Of a stretch of 64,000 nucleotides of DNA, positions 47,485-58,700 are shown piece after piece (within the stretch, counting starts at the first letter, position 1; every line of letters begins with the position of its first letter). Location: positions 12,435,579 through 12,499,578 of the forward strand of contig NC_054865.1 in NCBI RefSeq assembly GCF_018320785.1, in the 5' to 3' direction. This stretch comes from Cheilinus undulatus. Lineage: Eukaryota > Chordata > Actinopteri > Labriformes > Labridae. The notes under the pieces are model-generated. The model did not search any database. It worked only from the letters and a program-made list of their open reading frames with translations, and was not told where the DNA came from. The position numbers and the translations under genes were made by a program.

Positions 47485-49682
47485 GTGAACAGAAATAAGA
47501 AAATAAATAACAAGCGCAGTGCTACAACCTCAAGTGATGTGTTATTTTCCCTTTATAGACTTAACTTTATTGTAAGATGTTCCCCCTGGTGTTTTCTTTT
47601 AGCATTTGAACTTTTGAGACATTGGGAAGACTGGCTGCTCAGCCGGGTCAAAGTAAAAAAATAAAATGTTAAGAAAAAAGTTGGGTTTCCTGAAAAATGG
47701 GAAGCTGTAACAAACTCAAGAAAACTGTGGCAAAAAGTTAAATGAGCATATAAATGGATGTGAATAATTTGTATTTATCAATAGATATTTTGTCTTTGTA
47801 CTATTTCCAATTCAGCCTGGGCTTGCAAACTTCATGTTTTCTTTCAGCATTTATCTTTTCTATTTCATTTCCCATGTCCCAACTTTTCTTAAACATGTTG
47901 CTTACATCATATTTGACTGGACATACATTTTCCTAAAAATCATTGAAATTTTTCACTTCCTGCATTTGATGGAATATTAACTTCGACAGCTATTTTAGAT
48001 TCTGTCTTAATCTTTAGATTAAAGCGTTCATTAATTCAAGCTGCATTTGTCATTTTTAATAGTTTGACTCCAGAGTAAGTCGATGTAAACTCAAAAACAT
48101 TTTTGCCATGTTTTAGTCAATAAAGAGGCAAAACTGATAACACCTGATTTGATAAGCCAGATTGTGAAATAATTGTTACCATAACAAATACTGATTTTAA
48201 TGAGCCATCTGCTTCTGTGTTGACAGATTACCTGCACAATGGACGAATTGTCATAGATTTTGAATTTCCCAACAGTCCAGTTCTAATATTTTAGTCTCCT
48301 TGATGAAACTAAACCAAAGTATTTATTGTCAAAGATCTATTCTTGGCTAGTCTTAGTCTCCGCTTCCTCATGGGACAAGAGCTGTCGACAATCATACTTT
48401 TAGTCGATGTTAACACTGATTTTATGTGTTGTCTTTATACTGTTTTCGATCACATATGTTTTAAATGTTTTCTTCATATTTTTAAATACTATGCTTTAGC
48501 TACGTCACATCTTTTTGGGAAACGGAAAAGTGTAATGACTGTTTTCAAGAAATGTGTCAAAAAGGGGGATCTAACATCTTTTACTTGTCAAGAAATACAC
48601 ACTAAACATAAAATAATGCTGCAATAGATAATCATTTTTCTATCTTAATATAAGTTTGTTTTTCAGACTATCACAAGTGATTATTCTTCAATTTCCACAA
48701 AGATTTTTCATTTTCTGTATTGTTACACATTTTACCCTTATTACCATTCATTTATTTTTTACTGTTGAGTAGTTTAAGGTCACCCCAGTAAGTTTTGATT
48801 CTTTCAACACTTGGATACTGATTGGTACAATAATATTTGTTGAGAAATTAGATTAGTAAAAAAACAAACATCTGTTTTATGAATGTGCTTGAGAGAAACT
48901 ACAGTCAATGTATTTGTAACTTCAACTATAACTTAATCATCCTTGAATTGAAATTTGCTTTACATCCAGGCAAAAACCATGCAACATGAGAAACACAATC
49001 ACACAAACTCAGACACACCGAAACGCATAAATTCAAAACATGTTAAAGAACAACTGAAGGCAAAACCATAATTACAATACCTATTCAGACAGCTGTGGGG
49101 AAAATAAAGTGCTTCATATTTGTTCCTTTTTTGAAATTTAGTCGTGAGATCGCTTGAGTAATGAGTCAGTCTTTTATTACAGACAGTGCATAGGAGTCTG
49201 CTTGCAGTTTTTTACAAAAACAAGCAGCAAAGTCCTTAAAGTTTAGTATCTTGGACTGTTTCTGATGATGTACCAAGCAGATACCTACATTGTTTGATTT
49301 CTGTGTTGAATTTTAAAATTCTGGTGTCATGATAACCCTGGTGAGTAAACCTTCTCAGAATGTTTGTTATATTCTATGTTAAACAACCATATCTTTCATT
49401 TTTGTTTTTATTTATTTTATTTATCTATTTATTTTTTAAACCTAAATTAGGTGAGGAAAACCTCACTGAGATTAAAAATCCTTTACAAGAGTGTCCTGGC
49501 CAAAACAAGCGGCAGCACAGTCAACAAAGCTTAAGACAAATACTGTAAGCAGCCACACATAAAAGCACATCTCTCATCTCTCTTACAGTAAACAAGTGTT
49601 GTGCTTCAGTTTTCCTGTGGTGTCCATATCAAAGATTTTCTGACTAAAAATGAAATTAAATAACAGAAAAACACCATCTTAC
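47485..49682 (-). other. 5'UTR intron of the TRIM gene
   Basis: A GT-AG intron of about 2.2 kb. 48280-48400 holds a dispersed repeat with the phrase TTTTAGTCTCCTTGAT, which recurs at about 59230-59370 in the kinase intron. 49455-49545 is the second copy of the repeat first seen at 4607. No nested gene is seen. Confidence 0.55.
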
Positions 49683-49780
49683 CGTGTGAATCCTTAAATG
49701 CAGGATGAACTGAGTGTTCCCTTTTTCTTGTTGGTGCAGGATCTTCTGCTGCCTGTGGGCCAGCTGTCACTCTTAAGCAC
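49683..49780 (-). other. Noncoding first exon and start site of the TRIM gene
   Basis: On the minus strand a consensus donor (CACACG|GTAAGATGG) ends an exon at 49683. About 20-30 bases upstream of a plausible start near 49770 lies a TATA-like AAATAAAAGA (49807-49798). Together with the acceptor 10 bases before the TRIM ATG this gives a coherent two-exon transcript. The start coordinate is an estimate. Confidence 0.4.
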
Positions 49781-50101
49781 AGTCGGGGGATGTGACATCT
49801 TTTATTTGGGAACAGCCTGAGAGTTCCACCTCCTCAGCAGGTCATGTGACCCCCTGGAGCAAGGAGCCCATTATTTGCTCTCCTCCCTGTTTGTCATGCA
49901 AAATCCTGAGGTCAGTGTTTAATCCTCCTAGTCTTAAGATAAGTGTATGCTTATACATGATAACAGGGATAAAGCTGACCAGCAAGACTGACCAGAAGTG
50001 TGTGTAGCAGATAAAACCAGGACTGGACAGTAACAAATGACATTTTCTCACATTACTCTAATTAACAACTTTAATATTTTGTTGTTTCAGTTTCCTCGAT
50101 G

Positions 50102-50687
50102 TTAGGGCTGTCCAAACTTTTCACAAAGGGCCACATACAGAAAAGAATAAGGATGACAGGGCCAGTTTGTACCTTAACTTTTGTGTAGATGAGCAGAAAC
50201 CAATGCACTCATGCTGCTGTGTTCTGCTGTAATCCTTTTATTTTATTCAGTGAGGCATTATGAATCGTGAGATCATTATTTTAACTATCAATATATTTAC
50301 CATTTACATTAATGTCACATTTAGTCATGAGGAAAAACTCATTAACAAATTTCTTTAGCTTTCCTGAAGAGAGACGGGAATTTTGGGGAGAGAGAGTGGG
50401 GGGAGTCATGCACCACGATCCAGATTCAGTGCTGCAGCCTGTGTGTTTAGGACTGTAGCCTCTGTAGATGGGCATCTGTGCTACCACCTGAGTGCCTGTC
50501 AAAATGTTTATTTACAGAAGTAACACAGCAGCACTGCCTCGTGTCAAAAATCAAACACACGCCTCATGTTCTAAAAAGGCCCATATTCTATTTCATTTTT
50601 AGAATTAGAGGAGTGCCAAATGGAAGTGAACCAAGGGGCTACAGTTGGCCCCCAGGCCATAGTTTGGACAGCCCTGTAGTATATTAT
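50102..50687. mobile_element. hAT-like non-autonomous element
   Basis: Inverted ends TAGGGCTGTCCAAACTTTT (about 50103) and the reverse complement of CATAGTTTGGACAGCCCTG (ending about 50684), with GGGCCACA and TTGGCCC words just inside. Such CAGGGCTGTCCAAAC ends are typical of hAT (Charlie-like) elements. I could not confirm an 8-bp target duplication. No transposase is seen inside. Confidence 0.65.
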
Positions 50688-50949
50688 ACTCATAGGCAGT
50701 TATGGCATTAGGCAAAGGTATGCAGTTACCTGGGGCCTGGTGCTCCAAGGGGCCCTATACAAAGTACAAAAAGCAGCCCTGTTTGAAAGGGTTTCTGGTT
50801 TTTGAGTATTGAGTACAGTAGTTCCAGCAGCAGTGATACAGTAAATTTACAAGTAATGTCAGTATGCATCGATTAATTTTTACCTCTGTATTAATACAGA
50901 ATCATCCATGTCCAAATTGAGATGCATGGTGTAAATGTTTGTTTTTAAC

Positions 50950-51530
50950 ACCTCTATCTAAGAAAATGTTTGCATTTTATGACCATATAAATACAAAGAA
51001 TTGTCCAGACTTCTTCTGTTTTTGTTTAGCTGGAACTGGACTATATGGAGCAAAAAACTCTCTGGAATCTGCCAGAAAGCTGACGATAAAGAGGAATTCC
51101 ATCTGTAAGCATGAAAATGGCCCCAAGCATAGATCCAAATCGACAAAAGAATGGCTTCACCAGGGGCGCAGGTGGCCGAGTGGTTTAAGGCGTGCTCTGT
51201 GTACATGGATGGCCCGGGTTCGAAATCCGGCCTGAGGCCCTTCACTGCATGTCTCTCCCCTGCTCTCGTCCCTGTTTTGGACTCCATCCACTGTCCTCTA
51301 TTTCCACAGGAAATACAATCTCAAAGTCATTTGAAGAGTGGGCACATTTTGCCAAGCTGAGATAAGCAGCTCTGATAGACTCCTACCCAAAAATACTGAA
51401 CTGTATGTTATAGGTTACATTTGAGGAGAAAACGTGTTGTAGCTGTGTAGCTTGGCCTAATGTTTTAAAACCAAAAAAACAAGCATTTTTACAGGGGTAC
51501 GTAGACTTTTCAGAGCCACTGTATTCCTCA
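50950..51530 (+). mobile_element. Tc1-like remnant with nested SINE
   Basis: Before the SINE, codons NGPKHRSKSTKEWLHQ (about 51115-51165) match the second catalytic block of Tc1 transposases. After it come AAGAGTGGGCACATTTTGCC and TGATAGACTCCTACCCAAAA, which are 3' coding and UTR parts of the same family, and an end like GTAGACTTTTCAGAGCCACT and GTA at 51527. The middle segment is missing and replaced by the SINE. Inactive. Confidence 0.65.
51162..51315 (+). mobile_element. tRNA-derived SINE
   Basis: The head GGCGCAGGTGGCCGAGTGGT has a good polymerase III A box (TGGCCGAGTGG). A B box, GGTTCGAAATCC with one extra base, lies 36 bases further on. The body continues CCGGCCTGAGGCCCTTCACT and GCATGTCTCTCCCCTGC, a common fish SINE body. 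The head resembles a Leu or Ser tRNA, but the cloverleaf is not intact, so this is not a tRNA gene. Confidence 0.75.
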
Positions 51531-51539
51531 GAAAAGGAT

Positions 51540-52004
51540 TAAGAATTTTATGATTTTTTTTGCCTCTCTGAGGGATTTGTAGATTGTATTTTATCTTTAA
51601 TTTCAATTCAATCCATTGAATAATCCCATATATAGTGGTCTTTGAGCAAGCATAATCTATTCAGAGCAGAAGGTTATCATCATGGACCAGCTGCTTTACC
51701 AAAAAGATGAAACATTTACAACACTAGTAGATTATTATAATACTGAGCTAACAAGCCGGTAGAATTAAGTTATAGCTACTAAACAGCAATTCATCACAAA
51801 TATATGGCAGATGCTTGTTAAGAATGCCTTTCTGTTAATACACACCTGAACAAAATCTTAAGACTGTGGGGAAAAAAAACACAAGAATTTGCACTGACAG
51901 GATTCAAAGTGAGTTATATGACTGATTTTTATCATTATCAACATGTTTCAAATGTTTTTCACTCAATTTGAGATCACTATTTATCTATTAACAGTTTGTA
52001 AATA
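51540..52004. other. Intergenic DNA
   Basis: AT-rich with no recognised feature up to the target duplication of the hAT element at 52005. Confidence 0.4.
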
Positions 52005-52012
52005 CAGTACAA

Positions 52013-52862
52013 CACAGGTGTCAAACTCAAGGCCAGGGGGCCGAATCCGGCCCGTGGAACAGTTAAATCTGGCCCGCAAGATGATCTCATATTTCTGTGA
52101 CACAAATGTACAAATGTAAACCTATCCTTGGTGATTTAAGATATCCTTGTTATGTCACAAAGTCTGAAAAAGTAAGGAGTAAAAATATTTAGATAAGTAG
52201 TCTGGAATTTGGGAAAAGAAATTAATTTGTGTGTTAATTTCACATTTTCCATTTGGCATCTCACAATTAGACTCAAACTTTTTTTTACTTTTAATTCCAT
52301 ACTTTGAGCATTTCAACTCATAGTTTTGACTTCTCATATCGTATTTTGAGCTTAAAGATTCAGAATTCTCATTTTTAAGTCATATTTTGACCATCTTAAC
52401 CGATTATTTTGTATTTTACCTCATATTTTCAACTCCTAACTTTGACTTAATAACCCCATAGTTTGACCCTTTGGACTCACAATTTAAAATTTTGAATCAT
52501 TTTTTGACTTTTAATTTCATGATTACACATTTTATTTCATATTTTGACCTTTTTAAACTCATGATTTTGACTTCCTTTCTAATATATTTGCCATTAAAAA
52601 CTATTATTTTTCAATTACAATTTCATGTTTTGACCTTTTTGAAATAATAAATTTATTTTTCTCAGATTGTGAGCCTTCAAACTTATCTTTTTAACTTTTT
52701 AAATGTCAAAATTGTTTAACATCAGTGCTGTTTTTTTTTCATATTTTATTACTGGTGAAACAAGGTTGACAGTTTATGGTAAAAAAGGTGACCCTGTTAG
52801 GCCCTCAGGTTAGTCCTGAATCCAGAATCTGACCCCTGCTGTGATTGAGTTTGACACCCCTG
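52013..52862. mobile_element. hAT element with 8-bp target duplication
   Basis: Ends CACAGGTGTCAAACTCAAGG (52013) and the reverse complement of TTGAGTTTGACACCCCTG (ending 52862) form a TIR of about 18 bp. The flanks 52005-52012 and 52863-52870 are identical (CAGTACAA), an 8-bp duplication as made by hAT transposases. The 850-bp element codes for no transposase. GGGGGCC words lie just inside the left end and GGCCCTCAGG just inside the right. The interior is mostly a degenerate tandem repeat. Confidence 0.9.
52280..52640. repeat. Degenerate TTTTGAC minisatellite inside the hAT element
   Basis: At least ten loose copies of a unit like CTCATATTTTGAC with spacers of varying length (CATATTTTGACC, CATGATTTTGACTT, CATAGTTTTGACTT and similar). 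It fills the centre of the hAT element. Confidence 0.75.
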
Positions 52863-52870
52863 CAGTACAA

Positions 52871-53735
52871 GATGTACCATTTTGTTTATGGAGTCACCGA
52901 AGCTAACAACATAAAAGTTTCTGATAGTACTGTAACTTTTGATCTCATCAGTCAGTTTGACCTCCAACTCCTTTATCACAGATGAGACTACAACAGTTAT
53001 CTCTGATCAGCCTGATATCGTCTTTTCACTACATGATTTCAGTCTCTAATGCCTGATTATCATGACTGTCATCATTACCTTTGGTGTTACTGGGATTATT
53101 TTACTGCATTATGTACCAATAAAAAGTTTAAAGTTTACCTTTGCTATTTATGTAGGCATTTTCCTCATGCAAACAACATAAACCTCAAACAAATAAGGTA
53201 GTTTGGGAACAGTCATCTAAGATGTATGCTTCATTATACTGGCGCAATAGGTACAATTTTTTTATTGTTACAGCATTGCATTATTACCACAAATAACTTT
53301 AATCTACTCACCTTCACTTGTTTCCCACTACACACAGGCACACACACTATCACACTATCACACACACACCTCAGCTGGTCAGTATTGCCTCTCCTCCTCC
53401 TTCCCATCTTTACCTACTTGTGTGATCTTTAACCATTCTCAGCTGCAGAGTGATGTTTTCTAAAGGTCTTTTTAACAACTCGTGAAATGTTTCTTGCGGG
53501 GCCGTGTGTGACCCACTCAAAGACGAGACTCGTTCATGACATGAAGCGTATTAACGATCAAAACTGGAGGATTCAGAGCATGTCAGATACAAAGTGTGCA
53601 GAGAAAGCAAAGAGAGGTAATTGATTGGTTTATAAAGATGATCTTCTGTTGGTTGCTATCAACTACCTGGATGGGCTGAGCACCAGGGTGCTACAGACAC
53701 ACCACGGCTGGAGTATTTATGGTGCATTTCAGTCA
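52871..53735. other. Intergenic DNA with CA repeats
   Basis: 53330-53370 is a CACA-rich microsatellite with CACTAT interruptions. No exon is recognised. Confidence 0.4.
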
Positions 53736-54250
53736 TCATAAATGCACCCTGAACTTTGAATCCCTGCTTGTTCTTGAGCTAATCTCAAGGCCACATGAAG
53801 GTTGGAGGTCTGTAGTGATTGACTCTGCAGAAAGTTGGCAACCTCTGCTAACTATGCGCCTCAGCATCCACTGGCACCGCTCCATCATATTACATGACCT
53901 ACCACTTGGTGGCTGAGTTGCTGTCGTTCCCAGTCGCTTCCACTTTGTTATAATACCACTGACAGTTGACTGTGGAATATTTAGGAGTGAGGAAATTTCC
54001 TGACTGGATTTGTTGCACAGGTGGCATCCTATGACAGTAGCTACCACGCTGGCATCCTATGACAGTAGCTACCACGCTGGAATTCCACTCCACCCCACTC
54101 CTGAGAGCGACCCATTCTTTCATAAATGTTTGTAGAAACAGTCTGCATGCCTAGGTGCTTGATTTCATACACCTGTGGCCATGGAAGTGATTGAACACCT
54201 GATTTCAATTATTTGGATGGGCGAGTGAATACTTTTGGCAATATAGAGTA
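53736..54250 (-). mobile_element. Tc1-like element, 5' part only
   Basis: On the minus strand the end TATATTGCCAAAAGTATTCA (about 54246) is a common fish Tc1 terminal sequence. It is followed by the N-terminal paired HTH of a transposase (LCNKSSQEISSLLNIPQSTV and SGIITKWKRLG, then SGRSCNMMER). The copy stops at about 53736 before the catalytic core. Frames are broken by a duplicated 28-bp segment. Confidence 0.75.
54023..54078. repeat. 28-bp direct tandem duplication
   Basis: 54023-54050 and 54051-54078 are identical (GGCATCCTATGACAGTAGCT onward). It lies in the transposase N-terminal region of the Tc1 fragment and shifts its reading frame, because 28 is not a multiple of three. Confidence 0.95.
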
Positions 54251-55541
54251 TGAGCTACTAGCTGATGTTACAGGTTTGGTGTAGCTAAGGCACTTTATCA
54301 TGGGCATACAGACTACTGAACTGTACTTAAGGGGAGACACTACAGGTAATTGGCCTGAAGTTACATGTATCTAATAAAGTCATCGAAATTACTGCGTTGA
54401 TATGCAAATCATGCACTAACTAGTTAAAGTGTGCCAACTTGCATACATTTTCCAAGGCTTGCAGGTGAATAGGATAAAAAAATGAACTAAAACATGTCAA
54501 CACTGTCAATTACAGAAATCTACAGATGAAAACAGACAGAGGGAAGTAAAACAAACATCATTTTAATGTTTATTTTGTTTGTTGTTTTTTTTTCTGTTTG
54601 AGAGAGCAAGAGAGAGACGGCACGGATGCAAAATAGACAAAATCTCAAAATTAACCAGTACATGAAAACACCAAGTTTTTGCCTGTAGAGTCCATTTTTA
54701 AACAGCAGCTACATCATTTCGATTGTAAGCTCCCTGTCTAAAAACAAGTCATTTTTTTAGTTTGTTGTTGATAGATAAAAATCCATACAGGTAGACAGCC
54801 CTCCTTCAAATATGAAAGGTACACTGACACTAAGTTCATGTCTCCATCAGTTAGTATGTGCAGGGGAATAACAATATATATTACTATGATAATAATAAAT
54901 ATATTTTTTTTTATTTATTGGTTTATTATTATTATAATTATTATAATTATTATTATAGTTACTATTATTATTATTATTATTATAAAAATAGTAATGGATC
55001 ATTAATATATTCGGGAAATTACTCTGGCTATAGAAGCTCAAAAGTAATCAAACAATTAATTCTAATCTTGTCTGCAACACAATGCCATTTTCATTTTCTC
55101 AATAAATTTCTTTGCAGTGACTTTCAGTAACACTGCACTGTTTGTTTCCAGTAAAATTAACAAAGTGAGCAGAAGAGGAGCACTAGCAAGCATACAGCAT
55201 GCACTAAGCCTAATTTTTGCAACTAAACATCAGCCTAACTGCAGCCTGAGGTTAGGATGAGTCGCTTATTTTTGGAGAAAACAGTCTTTTTCAGTTTTCT
55301 GTGAAGATTGTGTTTATTTTTAAAAAAGAATTTCATTCAACAACACCAAAATAATTAAAATAATGCATCATTTTTGCAAATATGAATAAAATTGCAAAGA
55401 TGATGCATAATAAACTGGTAAGAAAGTCAGAGATGTGCTACTATTTGTTTTCAAAAACTTTTTATAAATAAAGAGAGGTGGCCGTTTTCTCACTTGATCC
55501 CCTGACCCCCAAAATATCTGTGCATGTCCCTGTGGAATGTG
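54251..55541. other. 5' flank of the PIM-like kinase gene
   Basis: Non-coding AT-rich DNA with a TTA/TAT-rich microsatellite at 54885-54985 and a GAGAGA patch near 54605. No gene is seen. Confidence 0.45.
54885..54985. repeat. Imperfect (TTA)n microsatellite
   Basis: Mixed TTATTA, ATAATT and ATTATT words with a run of (TTA) near 54963-54982. Confidence 0.85.
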
Positions 55542-55572
55542 GAATGTTCTAGAACCCCTGTGACATTATAAC
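55542..55572 (+). promoter_or_regulatory. Heat-shock element and TATA-like box upstream of the kinase gene
   Basis: 55542-55554 reads GAATGTTCTAGAA, three inverted GAA/TTC units in perfect five-base register (nGAAnnTTCnnGAAn), the consensus for HSF1 binding. TTATAA at 55566-55571 could serve as a TATA box, about 170 bases before the proposed ATG at 55740. The arrangement fits a stress-inducible promoter, but promoter identity is inferred from position. Confidence 0.45.
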
Positions 55573-55739
55573 ATTCTATGCATCATCAGTGGGCAGAATA
55601 TTGTACTAAGATAGCCCACAATTCTCATTGTCACACAGACTTCAACAGTGAGCGAGAACTTCTTGAGAGAGCCAAGAACAATTCAGGATTGTCGTTTTCT
55701 CTCAGCATTTCAGCAGTGAAGGATATTATTTTAAGAATA

Positions 55740-58700
55740 ATGTCATCAAAATCTTGGACACCAGAAAGCACTGCTCAGTGCTCAGAATTCAGTGTGAAAA
55801 CAAGTAAGTATTTCAGATAACACTGACATTTTTAGGTGTATATTCAGTAGGATTTAAGTGAAAATGCAAACTACTGAAACTTCTGAAAAATACACTGTAA
55901 AAACTTACATTTTAGTGTGTATTTGTGAAAGTTAGTTATCAATGGTGTATTAAGGCAGTGGTTCCAATCCCCCAACCCTCCCAGGATCCACTTGGAAAAA
56001 TTAAACATCAGTTTTAATTGCTTTTTGGCAAAATCCTGACATAATGGGCCTCCTAAGATAACAGGTTCTTGCCAAAAGATCTATGTATAAACTACCCATT
56101 ACCACAATGATGTATTAGTGCCACTTTAAAAGATAGGCTAAACGTGAAGTTGTAAATTTCAAAGAAAATATGTTTCTTAAACTTCAAAAGTTGTTTATTT
56201 GCATGAACCAAAAGTTGAAATTTTGGAGCCTATAACGTCAAAAATAGTTTATCGCGTGGAAGAAAATCCTAGCAGATGAAGCTGTTTTTCTTGCACTTAC
56301 TGTACTACTACTGCAGTTAAAAGCCTAATCAAATTATAGCTTACTTCTTATTATGACTGACCAAAAGGAAATAATTGATATTAGCCCAGAATTATCTCTT
56401 TTTCATCATCAGCTAGACATAGAAGAGATATTACTGTAAACTGGGGCTATGTAACTGCTGTTTTCGTTTTTGTTTCATATAAATTTACAACTTTTTAATG
56501 TTGTGAATTCAAAAACTTGAAATTTCTGCGTTTAGGTCGACATTTATGAAAACTGAAACTTCAAAATTAGAAGTTGCTTTCCCCATAAACTTCTGCTTTT
56601 AAAACTCTGAAATACTCAGTTTGGTTTTTTTTGTAAAGATCTGACATTTTAAATCTAATGAAAACCCCACACTTATTTCCCTTAAAAAAGTTAACAAACC
56701 CTCTTTCTGCACAGTGAAAAACTGTGGCTCAAACCCAACGACCAGTACCAGAGGAAACTCTGAGGAAAGTCTAGAAAGAGCCAGCCAGACAACCAGTCAG
56801 GGTTTCAGGGACAGCTATCATGGGACCGGCAACAGCTCATGTAACAGCAAAGGTATGATGAAAATGACAATAACATTGATTACATATATTTATTTATAGT
56901 TTATTTGTTAAGGGCAGATACAGCATACATAGAAAACTGAGAACAACCATCACATGCAAGTGTTAAAGTGATTATAGCGAATTTCTCATCTCTAATGGCA
57001 GACAGCAACCAGCACTAACTACCCTGCCCCCTCCCTGTCACTCTCTAAAAATAACTGCAACATCATCTTTAGCCTGAACTTTTCTATGATCCAAATGTAA
57101 ATGCACCTGAAAATTCTTTACATGTAAACTTAAATCCACTTGAGTTCAGTGACTAACATGCCAATACTTTCTCTGTTGTCTGCCACACTTATTCAGGAGA
57201 AGCCCAAAGCCTTTCCCCTCGTTTCCCGTCCTTACATAGTCTCATGTACCCTAATGAGACAAAGACCAGCAGCAAGAGAAAGTCCACCTCTGCTGAGGGT
57301 GAAGAAACCCAAAGCCTTTCCCCCCGTTTCCAGTCCTTACATAGTCTTGTGTACCCTAATGACACAAAGACCAGCAGCAAGAGAAAGTCCACCTCTGCTG
57401 AGGGTGAAGAGAGACTGAATAAGAGGATCAGAGGGAGCCCTATTCCAGATGAGGACAAAATCACCACCAACAGTGGTAAAGAAGAGCCAGTGGGTGCAAA
57501 CAGGGGAAGCAGCTCCAGCTCTCAGACCCCCTTCAATAATTTCAGTGATGACAACTTTTCTCACAGAAGGGGTAAGTTGGAATAGAAATGCCTTTTTTAC
57601 ATCAACTCCATCTTTATTATTCGTATATATTTGTTGCACTAAAGTACCCTATTTAACGTATGGCTTGACTTGATGGGAGAAATACTCTTGACTTCTTTGA
57701 AAATGATTCTATTCATTTTTCTGTTTATTCAGTCTGTTTCGAGTCTAATTCATGCACTGCAGATAATCGGCTACAGTTTAAATGTCCAAATGGTCAATTT
57801 TCTGGTTTAGAGTCATGTTTGAAATATGATTGTAGTTCTGATAAATGAAGCTATCTTTTAAAATAGTTTACAAATATAGTTAGTAGCATGACTTATAATT
57901 TCAAAACTATGTTTGCATTTTGTGTCTATAGATGCTTTTAAGGCCAAGTATAAGGAGGTGGAAATACTTGGAAAAGGAGGTTTTGGGAATGTCTTTTCAG
58001 GCTACCGCAAAAGTGACAACCTGTTGGTAAGATACATACTGTAGATTTTCCATGAAATAAACAAAAACAAAGCTTGGTAATGTTATTTCTATTTTCCCCT
58101 TTAATAATACCAGCTGGTGTTGTATTATATACTGTTGGAAGGCCTGATAAGTCACCTTTATAACGAGGTATAACCTGTGAAGATTTGTGGAATGAGCAAC
58201 AGCTACACATGTAGGTCACACCCCCAAAAACCATGCCAAAATCTTCTGCAATACTCTCCTATTGGTATTCACTCTTGTTTTGAGTTGCTTGATGGATTGG
58301 ATGATTGCACTCTCACACAGGAATAAGAAACCCACTTTGCAGTCTTACTTTGTCTCTCCAGTCTCATGAACTCAGTCCTATGTTTAGAAATTGTACAGGG
58401 CTGACACCAAATAATGCTGTCAGCTTCCAGTTGCCCTATTGCATGGTCTTATCCTGAAGGGACATACGTGGCATGTAGAACACACACACAATCTCAACAA
58501 AGTAGAAGGACCCATGCAAATAAGTGCTGCCAATCAGTGCCAGTCATACACCTGTGACTGGCACACACCTGGCAGCACATGAAGCTCCAGAAAAGAGTGA
58601 ATACCAACAAGAGAATACTGCAGGGGATTTAAGCACTTTTTTTTGGGGGGGGGGGCAATACCCAGACATTTAGCTGTGTTTCTCACTCCACAAATACATG

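Noticed and set aside
51162..51250. tRNA gene on the plus strand
   Set aside because: A and B boxes are present, but the B box has an extra base, no cloverleaf closes, and the sequence continues into a SINE body.
55950..55985. hAT end CAGTGGTTCCAATCCCCC
   Set aside because: Resembles a hAT terminus, but no partner end or 8-bp duplication was found.
57189..57470. Minus-strand frame opposite the kinase exon with repeated FLLLLVFVSLG
   Set aside because: It is the antisense of the 105-bp duplication in a spliced plus-strand exon; no independent support.
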